This document shows positions 18,771 through 27,236 of a DNA stretch of 64,000 bases, piece by piece. The translations under genes and the position numbers were made by a program. The stretch is from assembly GCA_965204875.1 (NCBI GenBank), contig OZ242020.1, positions 1,178,001-1,242,000 of the forward strand, in the 5' to 3' direction. A model generated the notes under the pieces. That model worked only from the letters and a program-made list of their open reading frames with translations, searched no databases and had not been told where the DNA came from. The DNA comes from Aldehydirespirator sp965204875. GTDB taxonomy: Bacteria; Actinomycetota; Acidimicrobiia; Acidimicrobiales; Aldehydirespiratoraceae. Position 1 is the stretch's first letter, and each line of letters starts with the position of its first letter.

Positions 18771-19585
18771 CGGTCCTGGTTTCTCTCGTGCACGATGCGC
18801 AGGCCGTGCAGGGTCAGGAACGGCTCGAGGTGCTCGATAGTGGCCGACAGCGGTGCGATCAGGTGCGCCAGCCCGCCCGTGGCCACGAAGTTCGCCTCGC
18901 CCAGCTCGGCCCCGAAGCGTGCGTTCATGCCGTCGATCATGGCCGTGAACCCGTAGAGCGCGCCCGACTGCATCGCCTCCACGGTGGTCTTGCCGATGAC
19001 GTTGCGCGGCTCGACCAGCTCGACCGCCCCCAGCGCCGCGGCCCTGCCGAACAGCGCCTCCAGGCTGACCTCGATACCCGGCGCGATGGCCCCGCCCACG
19101 AACGCGCCATCGGCCGACACCACGTCGAAGTTGTTCCCGGTCCCGAAGTCGACCACCACCGTGGGGCCTCCGTAGAGGTCGTAGGCGGCCACCGCGTTGG
19201 CGATGCGGTCAGCGCCGACCTCCTTGGGGTTGTCGTAGTGGATCGGCATGCCGGTCTTGGTGCCCGGCCCGATGACCACGGGAGCGAGTCCCAGCTGCCG
19301 CTGCGCCAGTTGGCGGAGCCCGGCCAGCAGGCTGGGAACGCCCGAGCAGATCGTCACGCCCTCGACCTCGCTGTCGAGGTCGATGTCCGCCGTCAGCAGC
19401 AGCGACCTGAGGACGACGCCCAACTCATCCGCGGTGCGTCGAGGGTCGGTCGAGAGCCGCCAGTGCTCGAGCAGCCCGTCCGCCGCGCCCGAGCCGTCGG
19501 TGGCCTCGGGGTCGTAGACGCCGACAACGGTCTGCGTGTTGCCGACGTCGATGGCGAGCAGCACCGCAGCAGGATAGGTCTGCAT
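18767..19585 (-). CDS. coaX: Type III pantothenate kinase CoaX
   Basis: 272 residues. Phosphorylates pantothenate, the first step of coenzyme A synthesis. Phosphate motif LLAIDVGNTQTVVGVYD at the N-terminus, PKEVGADRIANAVAAY and VVDFGTGNNFDVV in the centre, and GGAIAPGIEVSLEALFGRAAAL, all typical of the ASKHA-fold CoaX. Start ATG at 19585; a GTG seven codons inside (19564) is possible. With panC and a DUF2520-like gene directly upstream it forms a pantothenate/CoA block. Confidence 0.96.
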   Translation of the reverse strand: MQTYPAAVLLAIDVGNTQTVVGVYDPEATDGSGAADGLLEHWRLSTDPRRTADELGVVLRSLLLTADIDLDSEVEGVTICSGVPSLLAGLRQLAQRQLGLAPVVIGPGTKTGMPIHYDNPKEVGADRIANAVAAYDLYGGPTVVVDFGTGNNFDVVSADGAFVGGAIAPGIEVSLEALFGRAAALGAVELVEPRNVIGKTTVEAMQSGALYGFTAMIDGMNARFGAELGEANFVATGGLAHLIAPLSATIEHLEPFLTLHGLRIVHERNQDR

Positions 19586-19764
19586 CGCCGCTCGGGCCCG
19601 TGCCCGCCCAGCGGTGAGCCGCTGCTCGGTGGTGTGCTGGGCGCGAAGTCGAGCACGACTCGCCGTTGCCGTCGGCCATCGCGAAGGCGTGCATCACGCC
19701 ACCGCTTAGACGGCCTGCTGATCCATGTCGAGAGGTATCCGAGGGGTGCCTAGAGGTATCCAAG

Positions 19765-20634
19765 TCAGCCGGCATGGCAGCCGATGTTGTCGATGAGTCG
19801 AGCCTTGCCGAAACAGGCCGCCACCAGCAATCGCACGTCGCCCGACAGGGGCCCCTGCGGGCGCAGCGTGGCGGCGGGCACGGCCGCGGCGTAGTCGATC
19901 CTCGCGCTGGGCGCGGTCGCGACGACGGACTCCATGGCCGCGGCCACCCCGCCGGGATCGGTCTCGCCGGACTCCACCAGCGCCGCGCCAGTGTCCAATG
20001 CCTGCTTGAGCACGGGTGCCTGCCGTCGCTCGGAGGGGCTCAGGTAGGCGTTGCGGCTCGACAGTGCCAGGCCGTCGGGCTCGCGCACGGTCGGGCAGCC
20101 GACGACCCTCACCGGCATGGACAGGTCGGCGGCCATGCGCTTGACGATTGACAGCTGCTGGTAGTCCTTCTCGCCGAAGTAGGCAGAGCACTCCCCGACG
20201 ATGCTGAAGAGCTTTGCCACGACCGTGGCGACACCGTCGAAGTGTCCCGGCCTCGCCGCCCCGCACAGCACCTCGGCGAGTCCCCGGACGCTCACGTTGG
20301 CGGCCTGCGGCTCCGGGTACATCTCGGCGGCGCCGGGCGCGAACACCACGCCTGCGCCAGCGCTGGCACAAACGCCGGTGTCGTGCTCGAGGTCGCGGGG
20401 GTAGTCCTCGAGATCCTCGCCGGCATTGAACTGGAGAGGATTGACGAATATCGACACCACCACCAAGTCGTTGTCCTGCGCGGCCCGCAGCATGAGCGAC
20501 CTGTGACCGGCGTGAAGGAAGCCCATGGTCGGAACGAACCCGATGCGCGCTCGGCGCCCCCGGGCCTCCGACAGCCGCGCGCGCAGACCCGCGACCGTGG
20601 TCTCCACCACAGGACGCGCCCGCGGCGCGCTCAC
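19765..20634 (-). CDS. panC: Pantothenate synthetase PanC
   Basis: 289 residues from GTG. Joins pantoate and beta-alanine with ATP. HIGH-type motif VPTMGFLHAGHRSLM near residue 35, FVNPLQFNAGEDLEDYPRD, EKDYQQLSIVKRM, and the KMSKS-equivalent LALSSRNAYLS. The GTGAGC start is itself one of four degenerate copies of the upstream junction (20631-20872). The order DUF2520-like protein, panC, then coaX is common in actinobacteria. Confidence 0.96.
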   Translation of the reverse strand: MSAPRARPVVETTVAGLRARLSEARGRRARIGFVPTMGFLHAGHRSLMLRAAQDNDLVVVSIFVNPLQFNAGEDLEDYPRDLEHDTGVCASAGAGVVFAPGAAEMYPEPQAANVSVRGLAEVLCGAARPGHFDGVATVVAKLFSIVGECSAYFGEKDYQQLSIVKRMAADLSMPVRVVGCPTVREPDGLALSSRNAYLSPSERRQAPVLKQALDTGAALVESGETDPGGVAAAMESVVATAPSARIDYAAAVPAATLRPQGPLSGDVRLLVAACFGKARLIDNIGCHAG

Positions 20635-20872
20635 CCCGGCACCGCCCTGACCACTACAGCACACAACCGCCGGCTCACCCCGGTGCCGTCCTGCCGGCGA
20701 GCCGGCACCCCCACCGACATGACCACCGCCAGGACCCGCGGCACACTCGCCCCGGGGTCGCCGATCTCACCCCGGTGCCGCCCTGCCCGCGAGTCAGCGG
20801 GTCGGCGCGGCGTCGGCGGGCCGCGGACTTCACGGCGCTCACTCCGGTGTTGCTCGGCCGGCGAGCCGGCGC
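20631..20872 (-). repeat. Four-copy reiterated junction between DUF2520-like gene and panC
   Basis: On the plus strand TCACYCCGGYRYYG-like units begin at 20631 (panC start region), 20675, 20767 and 20839 (end of the upstream gene). Three units continue as a version of CCTGCCGGCGAGCCGGC. On the minus strand each reads ...CGGCACCGGGGTGAGC, i.e. upstream C-terminus plus stop/start. Confidence 0.7.
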
Positions 20873-21570
20873 GCCTGCTGCGCCAGTGCCTCGTAGGCGG
20901 CCCGCTCCGAGGGTGCCAGCGCTTGCAGGTGGCGCTGCACCGTGGCCTCGTCGCCGCGGGCGGCCGGGCCTGTGAGCGCCGCGGCCGGACCGAGCTCGGC
21001 GACGTTCTCGACCGTGCTGCGCACCAACTCCAGGTAGGCCGCGAAGGGCACGCCGGCGGCCGCGCCGATGCGCTCGGCCTGACCGAGGAGTGCCACGAGA
21101 TGGTTCGAGGCCACCACTGCGGCCGCGTGATAGGCGGCCCTGGCGGCGTCGGCCACCTCGAAGGCTCTACCGCCGAGATCGCCCACCACCTCTCGCACCA
21201 GCGGATCGCCCGCCACGGCGAACCAGCATCCCGACCGGAGCCGGCGCGCTCCGACGGCGGCGCCGGGCAGCGCGGCCAGCGGGTGGATCGCGGCCGGTCG
21301 CGGGTGGCCGGACAGGACATCGAGGCCGAGCGACCCGGCCATGTGCGCCACCGCCGCCGAGTCGGCCGGCTCGACGGCCGCGGCCACTCCGGCCACCGCC
21401 TCGTCCGGCGTGGCAATCAGCACCAAGTCGACGTCGCCCGCCGCGGCAGCTACCTCCGAGGCTGCCGCATCACGTCCGAGGGTAGGCCGCACCTGCCAGC
21501 CGCACCCGGCGAGCGCGCCCGCGATGGAGCCGCCGGCGCGCCCGCCGCCGATGACACGGACCGAGCGCAC
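20839..21570 (-). CDS. Rossmann / DUF2520-like oxidoreductase next to panC
   Basis: 243 residues, GTG start. N-terminal NAD(P)-binding fold VRVIGGGRAGGSIAGALAGCGW, then LVLIATPDEAV, the HPLAALPGA motif, and the helical DUF2520 half with YHAAAVVASNHLVALLGQAERI. This resembles ketopantoate/6-phosphogluconate-type dehydrogenases. Its constant neighbourhood with panC suggests a role in pantoate supply, but the substrate is not known to me. Confidence 0.85.
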   Translation of the reverse strand: MRSVRVIGGGRAGGSIAGALAGCGWQVRPTLGRDAAASEVAAAAGDVDLVLIATPDEAVAGVAAAVEPADSAAVAHMAGSLGLDVLSGHPRPAAIHPLAALPGAAVGARRLRSGCWFAVAGDPLVREVVGDLGGRAFEVADAARAAYHAAAVVASNHLVALLGQAERIGAAAGVPFAAYLELVRSTVENVAELGPAAALTGPAARGDEATVQRHLQALAPSERAAYEALAQQARRLAGRATPE

Positions 21571-21767
21571 GCCTCAGGACTCGAACAAGCAGGCCCCGGC
21601 CCGCGAGGCCCCAGCGGCAGCGAGGCCCGCCGCGGACTGTCGCGGGCGCACGACCTCTGGAGGCTGACGAGAGACCCCACCCGTGGCGAAGGCGGCGAAA
21701 ACAGACCGGCATGGGCAGTCCTGGCCGAGAACCCGAGAGGCCCCACCATCGGCGAGGTCGGGCCGGG

Positions 21768-22271
21768 TCACGATGGTGCCGGCAGTTGCCTTGCCAGGGT
21801 CACGACGGCGCGGGCGGACGGTCCGAGCTCGCGCTCCAGCAGCTGCTCGGTAACGGTGATGGCCTCGGGCCCGCTCTCCACCAGTCCCGCCCACAGCAGG
21901 TAACCGGCCACGACGCCCAGCACGGGATCGCCGAGCGAATCATGGTGCAGCACCACCCGGCCTGTGGCTGCCTGGTCGTGGATCGTGGTGAGGATCTGCT
22001 CCAGGCGCTCGCGGCCCGCCCGCACGTCCCCGAAGGGGAGATGCGCATAGGCGAGCCGCTGCTTGTCATAGTCGTGAAGGTTGTAGGGAATGGCCGTGAG
22101 GCTCACGATCAAATCGATCTGGTTGCGGCTGAGCCAGATGATCTCCTCGAGGCGCCTGACGCTGCGGTGGCCGGGGCCGTAGCCGCCGGGCCGCTCGCAA
22201 ACCCCGAACCGGTCGGTGATGACCCAGCGAAAGCTGCGGGGCTTGATCCCCTCCGTCCACTTGCTTGCCAT
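21768..22271 (-). CDS. Dual-specificity phosphatase-like protein lacking the catalytic cysteine
   Basis: 167 residues; ATG preceded by GGGGGTGG and overlapping the hpt stop by one base (TGATG). The course W-VITDRFGVCERPGGYGPGHRSV, IIWLSRNQIDLIVSLTAIPYN, YAHLPFGDVRAGRERLEQILTTI, then VVLHHDSLGDPVLGVVAGYLLWAGLV follows a DSP-type phosphatase. The HCxxGxxR(T/S) loop has become HHDSLGDPVLG: the nucleophile and the phosphate-binding Arg are lost. Likely a phosphoprotein or nucleotide binding protein. The family assignment is by eye. Translationally coupled to hpt. Confidence 0.6.
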   Translation of the reverse strand: MASKWTEGIKPRSFRWVITDRFGVCERPGGYGPGHRSVRRLEEIIWLSRNQIDLIVSLTAIPYNLHDYDKQRLAYAHLPFGDVRAGRERLEQILTTIHDQAATGRVVLHHDSLGDPVLGVVAGYLLWAGLVESGPEAITVTEQLLERELGPSARAVVTLARQLPAPS

Positions 22272-22846
22272 CAACCACCCCCGGCTTCGGAGTCGTACCG
22301 GTGCACGGCGGGCAGTTCCCGGTAGCACTCGCCCACGTCGAGCCCGTAACCGACGAGCCAGTCGGACGGAACCGAGAACCCCAGGTAGCGGATCGAGTCC
22401 GAGCGCGCGTCCGAGCGGACCAGCAGGGCGCACTTCTCGAAGCTGGCCGGGCCGCGCGCTGCCAGCAGTCGCGACAGGTAGTCCATCGTGAGACCCGAGT
22501 CGACGATGTCCTCGACCAGCAGCACATGGCGGTCCCGGACGTCGGTCTCGAGGTCCTTGAGGATGCGCACGACTCCGCTGGACTCCGTGCTGAGGCCGTA
22601 GGAGGAGACGGCCATGAAGTCGATCTCGACCGGCAGGTCGATGGCGCGCGCCAGGTCGCTCATGAACACGAACGCACCCTTGAGCACGCCGACGAGCAGC
22701 AGCCGCAGGCCCTGGTAGTCGGCGGTGATCTCGGCGCCGATCTCACACACCCGTGCCCGCAGCTCCTCAGCGGAGATCAGGACGCGCCCGACCTCCCCCG
22801 GCGGCAGCGGCAGTGCCTCTGCGGACTGCTCCAACGGCGCGGCCAC
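22271..22846 (-). CDS. hpt: Hypoxanthine(-guanine) phosphoribosyltransferase
   Basis: 191 residues from GTG at 22846 (alternative GTG at 22864). Salvages hypoxanthine/guanine with PRPP. Landmarks: LLLVGVLKGAFVFMSDLARAI, DFMAVSSYG, the PRPP loop HVLLVEDIVDSGLTMDYL, and PSDWLVGYGLDVGECYRELP near the end. The length is typical. It lies downstream of tilS, a usual bacterial arrangement; the tilS-hpt spacer is made of three copies of a ~74-base repeat that probably displaced the original close start. Confidence 0.95.
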   Translation of the reverse strand: MAAPLEQSAEALPLPPGEVGRVLISAEELRARVCEIGAEITADYQGLRLLLVGVLKGAFVFMSDLARAIDLPVEIDFMAVSSYGLSTESSGVVRILKDLETDVRDRHVLLVEDIVDSGLTMDYLSRLLAARGPASFEKCALLVRSDARSDSIRYLGFSVPSDWLVGYGLDVGECYRELPAVHRYDSEAGGG

Positions 22847-22861
22847 GCAGGCACCATACCG

Positions 22862-23058
22862 CACCCCTGCCGGCCCGCCAGGCGAGAAACCCGGCCCTAG
22901 AGCAACGGTGCTTGCTCCCCCGCATGCGCCCCACACACCCCTGCCGGCCCGCCAGGCAAGCAACCCCGGCCGTAAGCCAACGGGCTGCCACGGCGCCGAC
23001 TCCCCACGCACCCCTGCCGGACGCCAGCCGAGCAACCCGGCCCCCTAAAGCGACGGCG
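22862..23058 (-). repeat. Three-copy ~74-bp tandem repeat at the tilS-hpt junction
   Basis: Units start at 22862, 22936 and 23009 (CACCCCTGCCGG...). Read on the minus strand, each unit contains a version of the tilS end, CCGTYGCTYTAG followed by GGCCGGG; the true tilS stop is in the third. Unit spacing is 74 and 73 bases, with the copies partly diverged. Confidence 0.8.
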
Positions 23059-23914
23059 CCTCAAGGCGGAGCCGGCCGGCGCGGCGCGCCACCCTGTGGC
23101 CGCCGGTGATCTCGGTGGCGACGCAGGCGCCCGCCACCACCTCGAGCACCCGGTCGATCGAGGCGGACGACACCGCCGAGGGCGAGCCCGTCGCCTGAGC
23201 GATCCACGCCCTCAGCGCCTCCGACGCAACCGCCCTGGGCGCCGCCGACAGCTCGGCCACGCTGGTGGGGTCGATCTCGGCGGCGAGCGCAGCGACGACT
23301 TCGAGCGCCGCCGCGGCGAGATCGGCGTGACGATTCAGCAGTGGCACCGGATCCCGTCCCAGGGCGCGGGCCAGCGCCGGGATCACCTCGTTGCGGATCG
23401 CGACCCGGGCGAAGCTCGGGTCCTGGTTCATCGGGTCCGACACCACCGGCAGGCCGAGGCGTGCGCACAGCGCATGGGTCTCGCAGCGGCGCAGTCCCAG
23501 CATGGGCCGCCCCGCGCCGGCGTGCGGCGCGGCCGCTCCGGCCAGCCCGGCTCCGCGGCCGATGTTGAACAGCACGGTCTCGGCGCGGTCGTCTGCGGTG
23601 TGGCCAACGAGCACGCCGGGCGGCAGCGCCGCGTACCGCGCGGCGCGGGCGCGCTCCTCCAGGTTGGGGCCGGCGCCCACCTCGACGCTCACCAGCTCGA
23701 AGGCCGCACCCAAGCGGGTCGCTATGGCGCGGGCGGCCTCGGCGTCGTCGCCTGCCGAGGGCCTGAGCCCGTGGTTCACGTGCCAGGCGGTCACCACCAG
23801 GCCGGCCGCCGAGGCCAGGGCCACGAGCGCGGCGGAGTCCGGCCCCCCAGAGAGGCCGCAGGACACGGCGGTGCCGGGGGCAGGAAAGGTGCAACGAGCC
23901 AGAAGCCCGTCCAC
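23045..23914 (-). CDS. tilS: tRNA(Ile)-lysidine synthetase TilS
   Basis: 289 residues from GTG. Modifies C34 of tRNA-Ile(CAU) with lysine. PP-loop CGLSGGPDSAALVALA at ~18-33, HVNHGLRPSAGDDAEAA, GHTADDRAETVLFNIGRG at ~105-122 and PMNQDPSFARVAIRNEVIPAL at ~165. A short C-terminal part (~70 residues) is usual for actinobacteria. No ribosome-binding site is seen; the start lies 8 bases after the upstream stop. It is followed by hpt as in many bacteria. Confidence 0.94.
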   Translation of the reverse strand: MDGLLARCTFPAPGTAVSCGLSGGPDSAALVALASAAGLVVTAWHVNHGLRPSAGDDAEAARAIATRLGAAFELVSVEVGAGPNLEERARAARYAALPPGVLVGHTADDRAETVLFNIGRGAGLAGAAAPHAGAGRPMLGLRRCETHALCARLGLPVVSDPMNQDPSFARVAIRNEVIPALARALGRDPVPLLNRHADLAAAALEVVAALAAEIDPTSVAELSAAPRAVASEALRAWIAQATGSPSAVSSASIDRVLEVVAGACVATEITGGHRVARRAGRLRLEAPSL

Positions 23915-23922
23915 GGCGGTGT

Positions 23923-25101
23923 CTAGGCCGCCGTCGCTGACCCGGCCATGCGGGTGATCCAGGCTTGGGGATCGCGGATCTCGGCGATGTCGGGGAGGTT
24001 CTCGGGCGCCTCCCAGACACGGGCGAGCCCGGAGGCGCCCGCAGCCGCCTCCACCATGGCAATGAACCGCTCGCCCTGCGCGTACTGCTTGATCTTGGCG
24101 TCGAGTCCGGTGATGCGCTGGAAGACCTTGGCGGCGCCGCGCACCGACTCCCGGCGGCGCCGCATGACCCGGCCGAAACGGGGCGCGGAGGGGATCAGTC
24201 CCTCCCCGGCGCGGTCCATGGTCACGTCGCCGTGTCCCTCCAGCAAGCTCATCAGACCCGACAGCCGCTGCAGGGTGTCGAGCTGCGCCTCCGAGGCGAG
24301 CAGGGCCATGACGCCTCCCGTGGCCAGCGGATCCTCGCCGTTGCGACGCGCCTCCAGCACCCGGCGCGCAGCCAGGGCGAGGCGCTTGGGGTCGGGCTCC
24401 ACCGAGTCGATGGTGGACTCGACCAGGCCCAGAAAGTGGGGCCGCATCCAGTCGATGCCGGTGAACTGCGCGCGGTGCGTCACCTCGTGCAGAGCCAGCC
24501 ACAACCGGAACTGGCTCGGATCGAACGCGTAGCGGTTCTCTAGCGATAGCACGTTCGGCGCGACGTAGTAGACGATGTCCTGGTCCTCGGGCTTGTCATC
24601 CTCGATTATCAGCAGGTCGTACTGGCCGAGCACGCGAGTCGACATCCATCCCAGCATCGCTCCGAGTTCGGCGCCGGCGATCCGGCGCGTGACGGGCGCG
24701 AGCAGGCCGCCGGAAGCCGGGCCGAGCTTGGCGGTCAGGGGGCGCAGCAGCCTCTGGAACGAGGCCAGGTTGGCGTCGATCCAGCCGATGCGGTCGGTCA
24801 CCCGGCCGCGGGCCGGACCCGAGAGCGACCTCAGGCCGGTGCAGTTCTCGACCAGGCTCTCGGCACGCTCGGTGAACTCGGCGAAGTCGTCCTCGAGGCC
24901 GCTGCGGTGGCGAGGCGACGTGTAGGGCTCCGTGCCGGCAGTGCGCAGCGCCACCGTCCGGGCAAGACCCCAATCGACCGCATCGTCGATATCGAGAGGA
25001 CCATCGGCGTCGGCGGGATCGGCCGCACCGTTCGACGCGGCGGCCGAAGCGTTCAACGCGTCGGCGGGAGGATCGGCACCATCGAGCATCGGCGGCCTCA
25101 T
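23923..25101 (-). CDS. DUF2342-family zinc metallopeptidase-like protein
   Basis: 392 residues. Zinc ligands in WLALHEVTHRAQFTG (HExxH) and a downstream Glu in GLMSLLEGHGD, the pattern of the zincin_2/DUF2342 family often labelled F420-biosynthesis-associated. A low-complexity Ala/Asp N-terminal ~45 residues precedes the domain. Soluble; no signal peptide. In actinobacteria it commonly lies beside tilS/hpt, as here. The peptidase substrate is unknown. Confidence 0.88.
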   Translation of the reverse strand: MRPPMLDGADPPADALNASAAASNGAADPADADGPLDIDDAVDWGLARTVALRTAGTEPYTSPRHRSGLEDDFAEFTERAESLVENCTGLRSLSGPARGRVTDRIGWIDANLASFQRLLRPLTAKLGPASGGLLAPVTRRIAGAELGAMLGWMSTRVLGQYDLLIIEDDKPEDQDIVYYVAPNVLSLENRYAFDPSQFRLWLALHEVTHRAQFTGIDWMRPHFLGLVESTIDSVEPDPKRLALAARRVLEARRNGEDPLATGGVMALLASEAQLDTLQRLSGLMSLLEGHGDVTMDRAGEGLIPSAPRFGRVMRRRRESVRGAAKVFQRITGLDAKIKQYAQGERFIAMVEAAAGASGLARVWEAPENLPDIAEIRDPQAWITRMAGSATAA

Positions 25102-25191
25102 CGACGTGACGTCCAGCGGTCGGCGTCGGCTGGATCGGCGCCGCCGAACGGGCCTGTCGCGCCCTGGAGGTCGGCGGGCATGCGAGTCGGC

Positions 25192-25323
25192 TCAGTCTCT
25201 CGGGTACCGCTTGTAGGTGACCTTCTGCAGGTAGCCGGCCACAGCCGCCACGACCGACACGACACCGGCCACGGCCAGCGGCACAGCGATCCAGTAATGC
25301 CATACAACACCTGCGAGCATCAT
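25192..25323 (-). CDS. Small single-pass membrane protein (43 aa)
   Basis: Begins MMLAGVVWHYWIAVPLAVAG, continues with a second hydrophobic stretch VVSVVAAVAGYL, and ends with a basic tail QKVTYKRYPRD. One long membrane helix with the positive end inside. The coding quality is good (no rare structure, tidy stop), and it sits just upstream of the DUF2342 gene on the same strand. Function unknown. Confidence 0.6.
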   Translation of the reverse strand: MMLAGVVWHYWIAVPLAVAGVVSVVAAVAGYLQKVTYKRYPRD

Positions 25324-25384
25324 GGATCAGCAGTGTAGATGGCTCACAGTCCGCGGCGTCGCCGTAAACGGGAGGAGACTCGAG

Positions 25385-25457
25385 AGCCCGAAAGGGGACT
25401 TGAACCCCTGACCTACGCTTTACGAGAGCGTCGCTCTACCGACTGAGCTATTCGGGC
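25385..25457 (-). tRNA. tRNA-Thr (anticodon CGT)
   Basis: 73 bases. Acceptor stem GCCCGAA/TTCGGGC with a T discriminator, D-arm TAGCTCAGTCGGTAGAGC, anticodon stem ACGCT/AGCGT with loop CTCGTAA (anticodon CGT), and T-arm AGGGG TTCAAGT CCCCT. No encoded CCA. Flanked by genes on the same strand. Confidence 0.96.
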
Positions 25458-25494
25458 GAGCGCGACGAGACGGTTGAGCCGCCCGGCGCTGCGC

Positions 25495-26619
25495 TCAGGC
25501 TAGCGGCGGCGAGGAGGGCGCAGAGCCCGAAGCGGGCTCCAGGTCCAGCAGCAGCGCCTGCAGGGACAGAGCCTCGTTGGGGTTGCGGGCGAGGCTCTCG
25601 GCGGTGGCTCGCAGCAGACGCAGGGCGTGGGTGCCCCGCAGGTCCGGGGTACCCGCGGACTGCAGGGCCATGGCGTGGTAGCGGGACGCCAGGGTCGCCA
25701 GGCCGAAGCGGACCTCGTCGGTCCGGAACTGGCGCTGCTCGCGGCGGTGCCGCGCCTCGGTGGCGCCGCGGCCCGAGCCTCGCATGCCGAACCGCTCCTC
25801 GCGCTCGGCCAGAGCCTCCATCTCCGCAGCGTGCTGCTCCTCGAGGGACCGGCCCGCCTCCGATATGAGCTCCCTCACCTCCGACACCAGCACCGCCACC
25901 GCGGCACCGCTGCCGTCGAGGCGGTCCGGGATCGACCACCAAGCGTCGCGCCGCGCCGCCACCCGCTCATCCGCGGCCAGGATCCTCGCCCTGTGCAGGT
26001 CGCCCGCCGCCGCGACCGCCAGCAGCCGCGCCCGATCGGCCGTGGCCAGCCCCTCGGCGACCAGGGCGGCCTCGACGGCCTCGTTGGGAACCGGGCCGAA
26101 CTCGACGCAGGTGCAGCGCGAGGCGATCGTGACATGCTCGGGCAGCACCTGCTCGGCCAGCAGGATCCAGATCACCGGCCCGGCGGGCTCCTCCACCGGC
26201 TTGAGCAGGGACGCGGCGGCCGCCGCCGTGGCGGTGTGGAACCTGTCCACCACCAGCACCTTGCGGTCGCCCTCCAACGGCGTGCGGCTCGCCTCGACGA
26301 TCAGCTGCGAGACCTCCTCGGAGCGGCGCAGCACGTTGCCGGCGGGGCTGAGCACGAACACGTCGGGATGCTCCTCGCGTGCCGCCAGGCGGCGGTGCCG
26401 CGCGGCCCGGCCAACGTCCGTAGCCGCCGCGGCGTCGGCCGCGACGACCAGCTCACCGGCGAACACGGCCGCCGCGGCCCGCTTCCCCGATCCCCTCGGG
26501 CCCAGCAGCAGGTAGGCGTGCACGGGCGAGGTCACCGCCGCGGACAGCAAGCGTGAAGCCTCGCTCTGGCCGACAACGGCAGCCCACGGATCGGGCTCGG
26601 CCACTGGCGCCACCGTCAC
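25495..26619 (-). CDS. holB: DNA polymerase III delta'-like clamp-loader subunit
   Basis: 374 residues, GTG start overlapping the tmk stop (GTGA). AAA+ protein: VGQSEASRLLSAAV, Walker A LGPRGSGKRAAAA at ~40-52, VLVVDRFHTATAAAAASLLKPVEEPAG in place of Walker B, and IASRCTCVEF at ~165 (SRC motif). The C-terminal clamp-loader collar is replaced by a charged helical region (SLEEQHAAEMEALAEREERFG). Directly after tmk, the usual bacterial location of holB. The zinc-binding Cys cluster of other delta' proteins is absent. Confidence 0.88.
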   Translation of the reverse strand: MTVAPVAEPDPWAAVVGQSEASRLLSAAVTSPVHAYLLLGPRGSGKRAAAAVFAGELVVAADAAAATDVGRAARHRRLAAREEHPDVFVLSPAGNVLRRSEEVSQLIVEASRTPLEGDRKVLVVDRFHTATAAAAASLLKPVEEPAGPVIWILLAEQVLPEHVTIASRCTCVEFGPVPNEAVEAALVAEGLATADRARLLAVAAAGDLHRARILAADERVAARRDAWWSIPDRLDGSGAAVAVLVSEVRELISEAGRSLEEQHAAEMEALAEREERFGMRGSGRGATEARHRREQRQFRTDEVRFGLATLASRYHAMALQSAGTPDLRGTHALRLLRATAESLARNPNEALSLQALLLDLEPASGSAPSSPPLA

Positions 26620-27236
26620 CGGCTCGGACCGCCGGCAGGCCCGAGGCGCCGGCGCACCGCGGCCAGCAGGCGGGCCGCGACATCGGGAATCGAGCCGTTC
26701 GCATCCACGACCGCCCAGCGGGCCGGATCGTCATCGGCCAGAGACCTGTAGCCCAGGCGAACCCGCTCGATGAAGCCGTCGCCGGCGCGCTCGAAGCGGT
26801 CCCTCACAGGTCCCAGCCTGCGCCCGGCGACTCCCGGGTCGATCTCGAGCAACACGTTCAGATCGGGCTCCACCCCCGCAGTGGCGAAGCGCATCATAAC
26901 CGCCAACTCCGGCAGGTCGAGTCCCCTGCCGTATCCCTGGTAGGCCAGCGTCGAGGCGGTGAAGCGGTCCGTTACAACGTCGCGACCGGCCCGCAGCGCG
27001 GGGTCGACGGTCTCGGCGACGTGCTGGGCCTTGTCGGCGATCGTCAGCAGGGCCTCAGCGCGGTCGTTCATGCCGGCGTAGGCGGGGTCCAGCAGCAGGC
27101 CGCGGATCACCCTTCCCACCTCGGTGGCGCCGAACTGGAACGTGAGCACCGCCCCGAGCGAGCCGGCGAGCAGGCGGGCCTGCGTCGACTTGCCCGAGCC
27201 GTCCACACCCTCCACGGCGATCAGGCGACCCCTCAT
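26616..27236 (-). CDS. tmk: Thymidylate kinase
   Basis: 206 residues, ATG overlapping the MFS stop (ATGA). Phosphorylates dTMP. P-loop LIAVEGVDGSGKSTQARLLA at the N-terminus, DRF motif DVVTDRFTASTLAYQGYGRGLDL near residue 95, and lid region GVAGRRLGPVRDRFERAGDGFIERV. The first segment FQFGATEVGRVIRGLLL is a little unlike the standard REPGGT word. The operon order MFS-tmk-holB links it to replication genes. Confidence 0.93.
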   Translation of the reverse strand: MRGRLIAVEGVDGSGKSTQARLLAGSLGAVLTFQFGATEVGRVIRGLLLDPAYAGMNDRAEALLTIADKAQHVAETVDPALRAGRDVVTDRFTASTLAYQGYGRGLDLPELAVMMRFATAGVEPDLNVLLEIDPGVAGRRLGPVRDRFERAGDGFIERVRLGYRSLADDDPARWAVVDANGSIPDVAARLLAAVRRRLGPAGGPSR

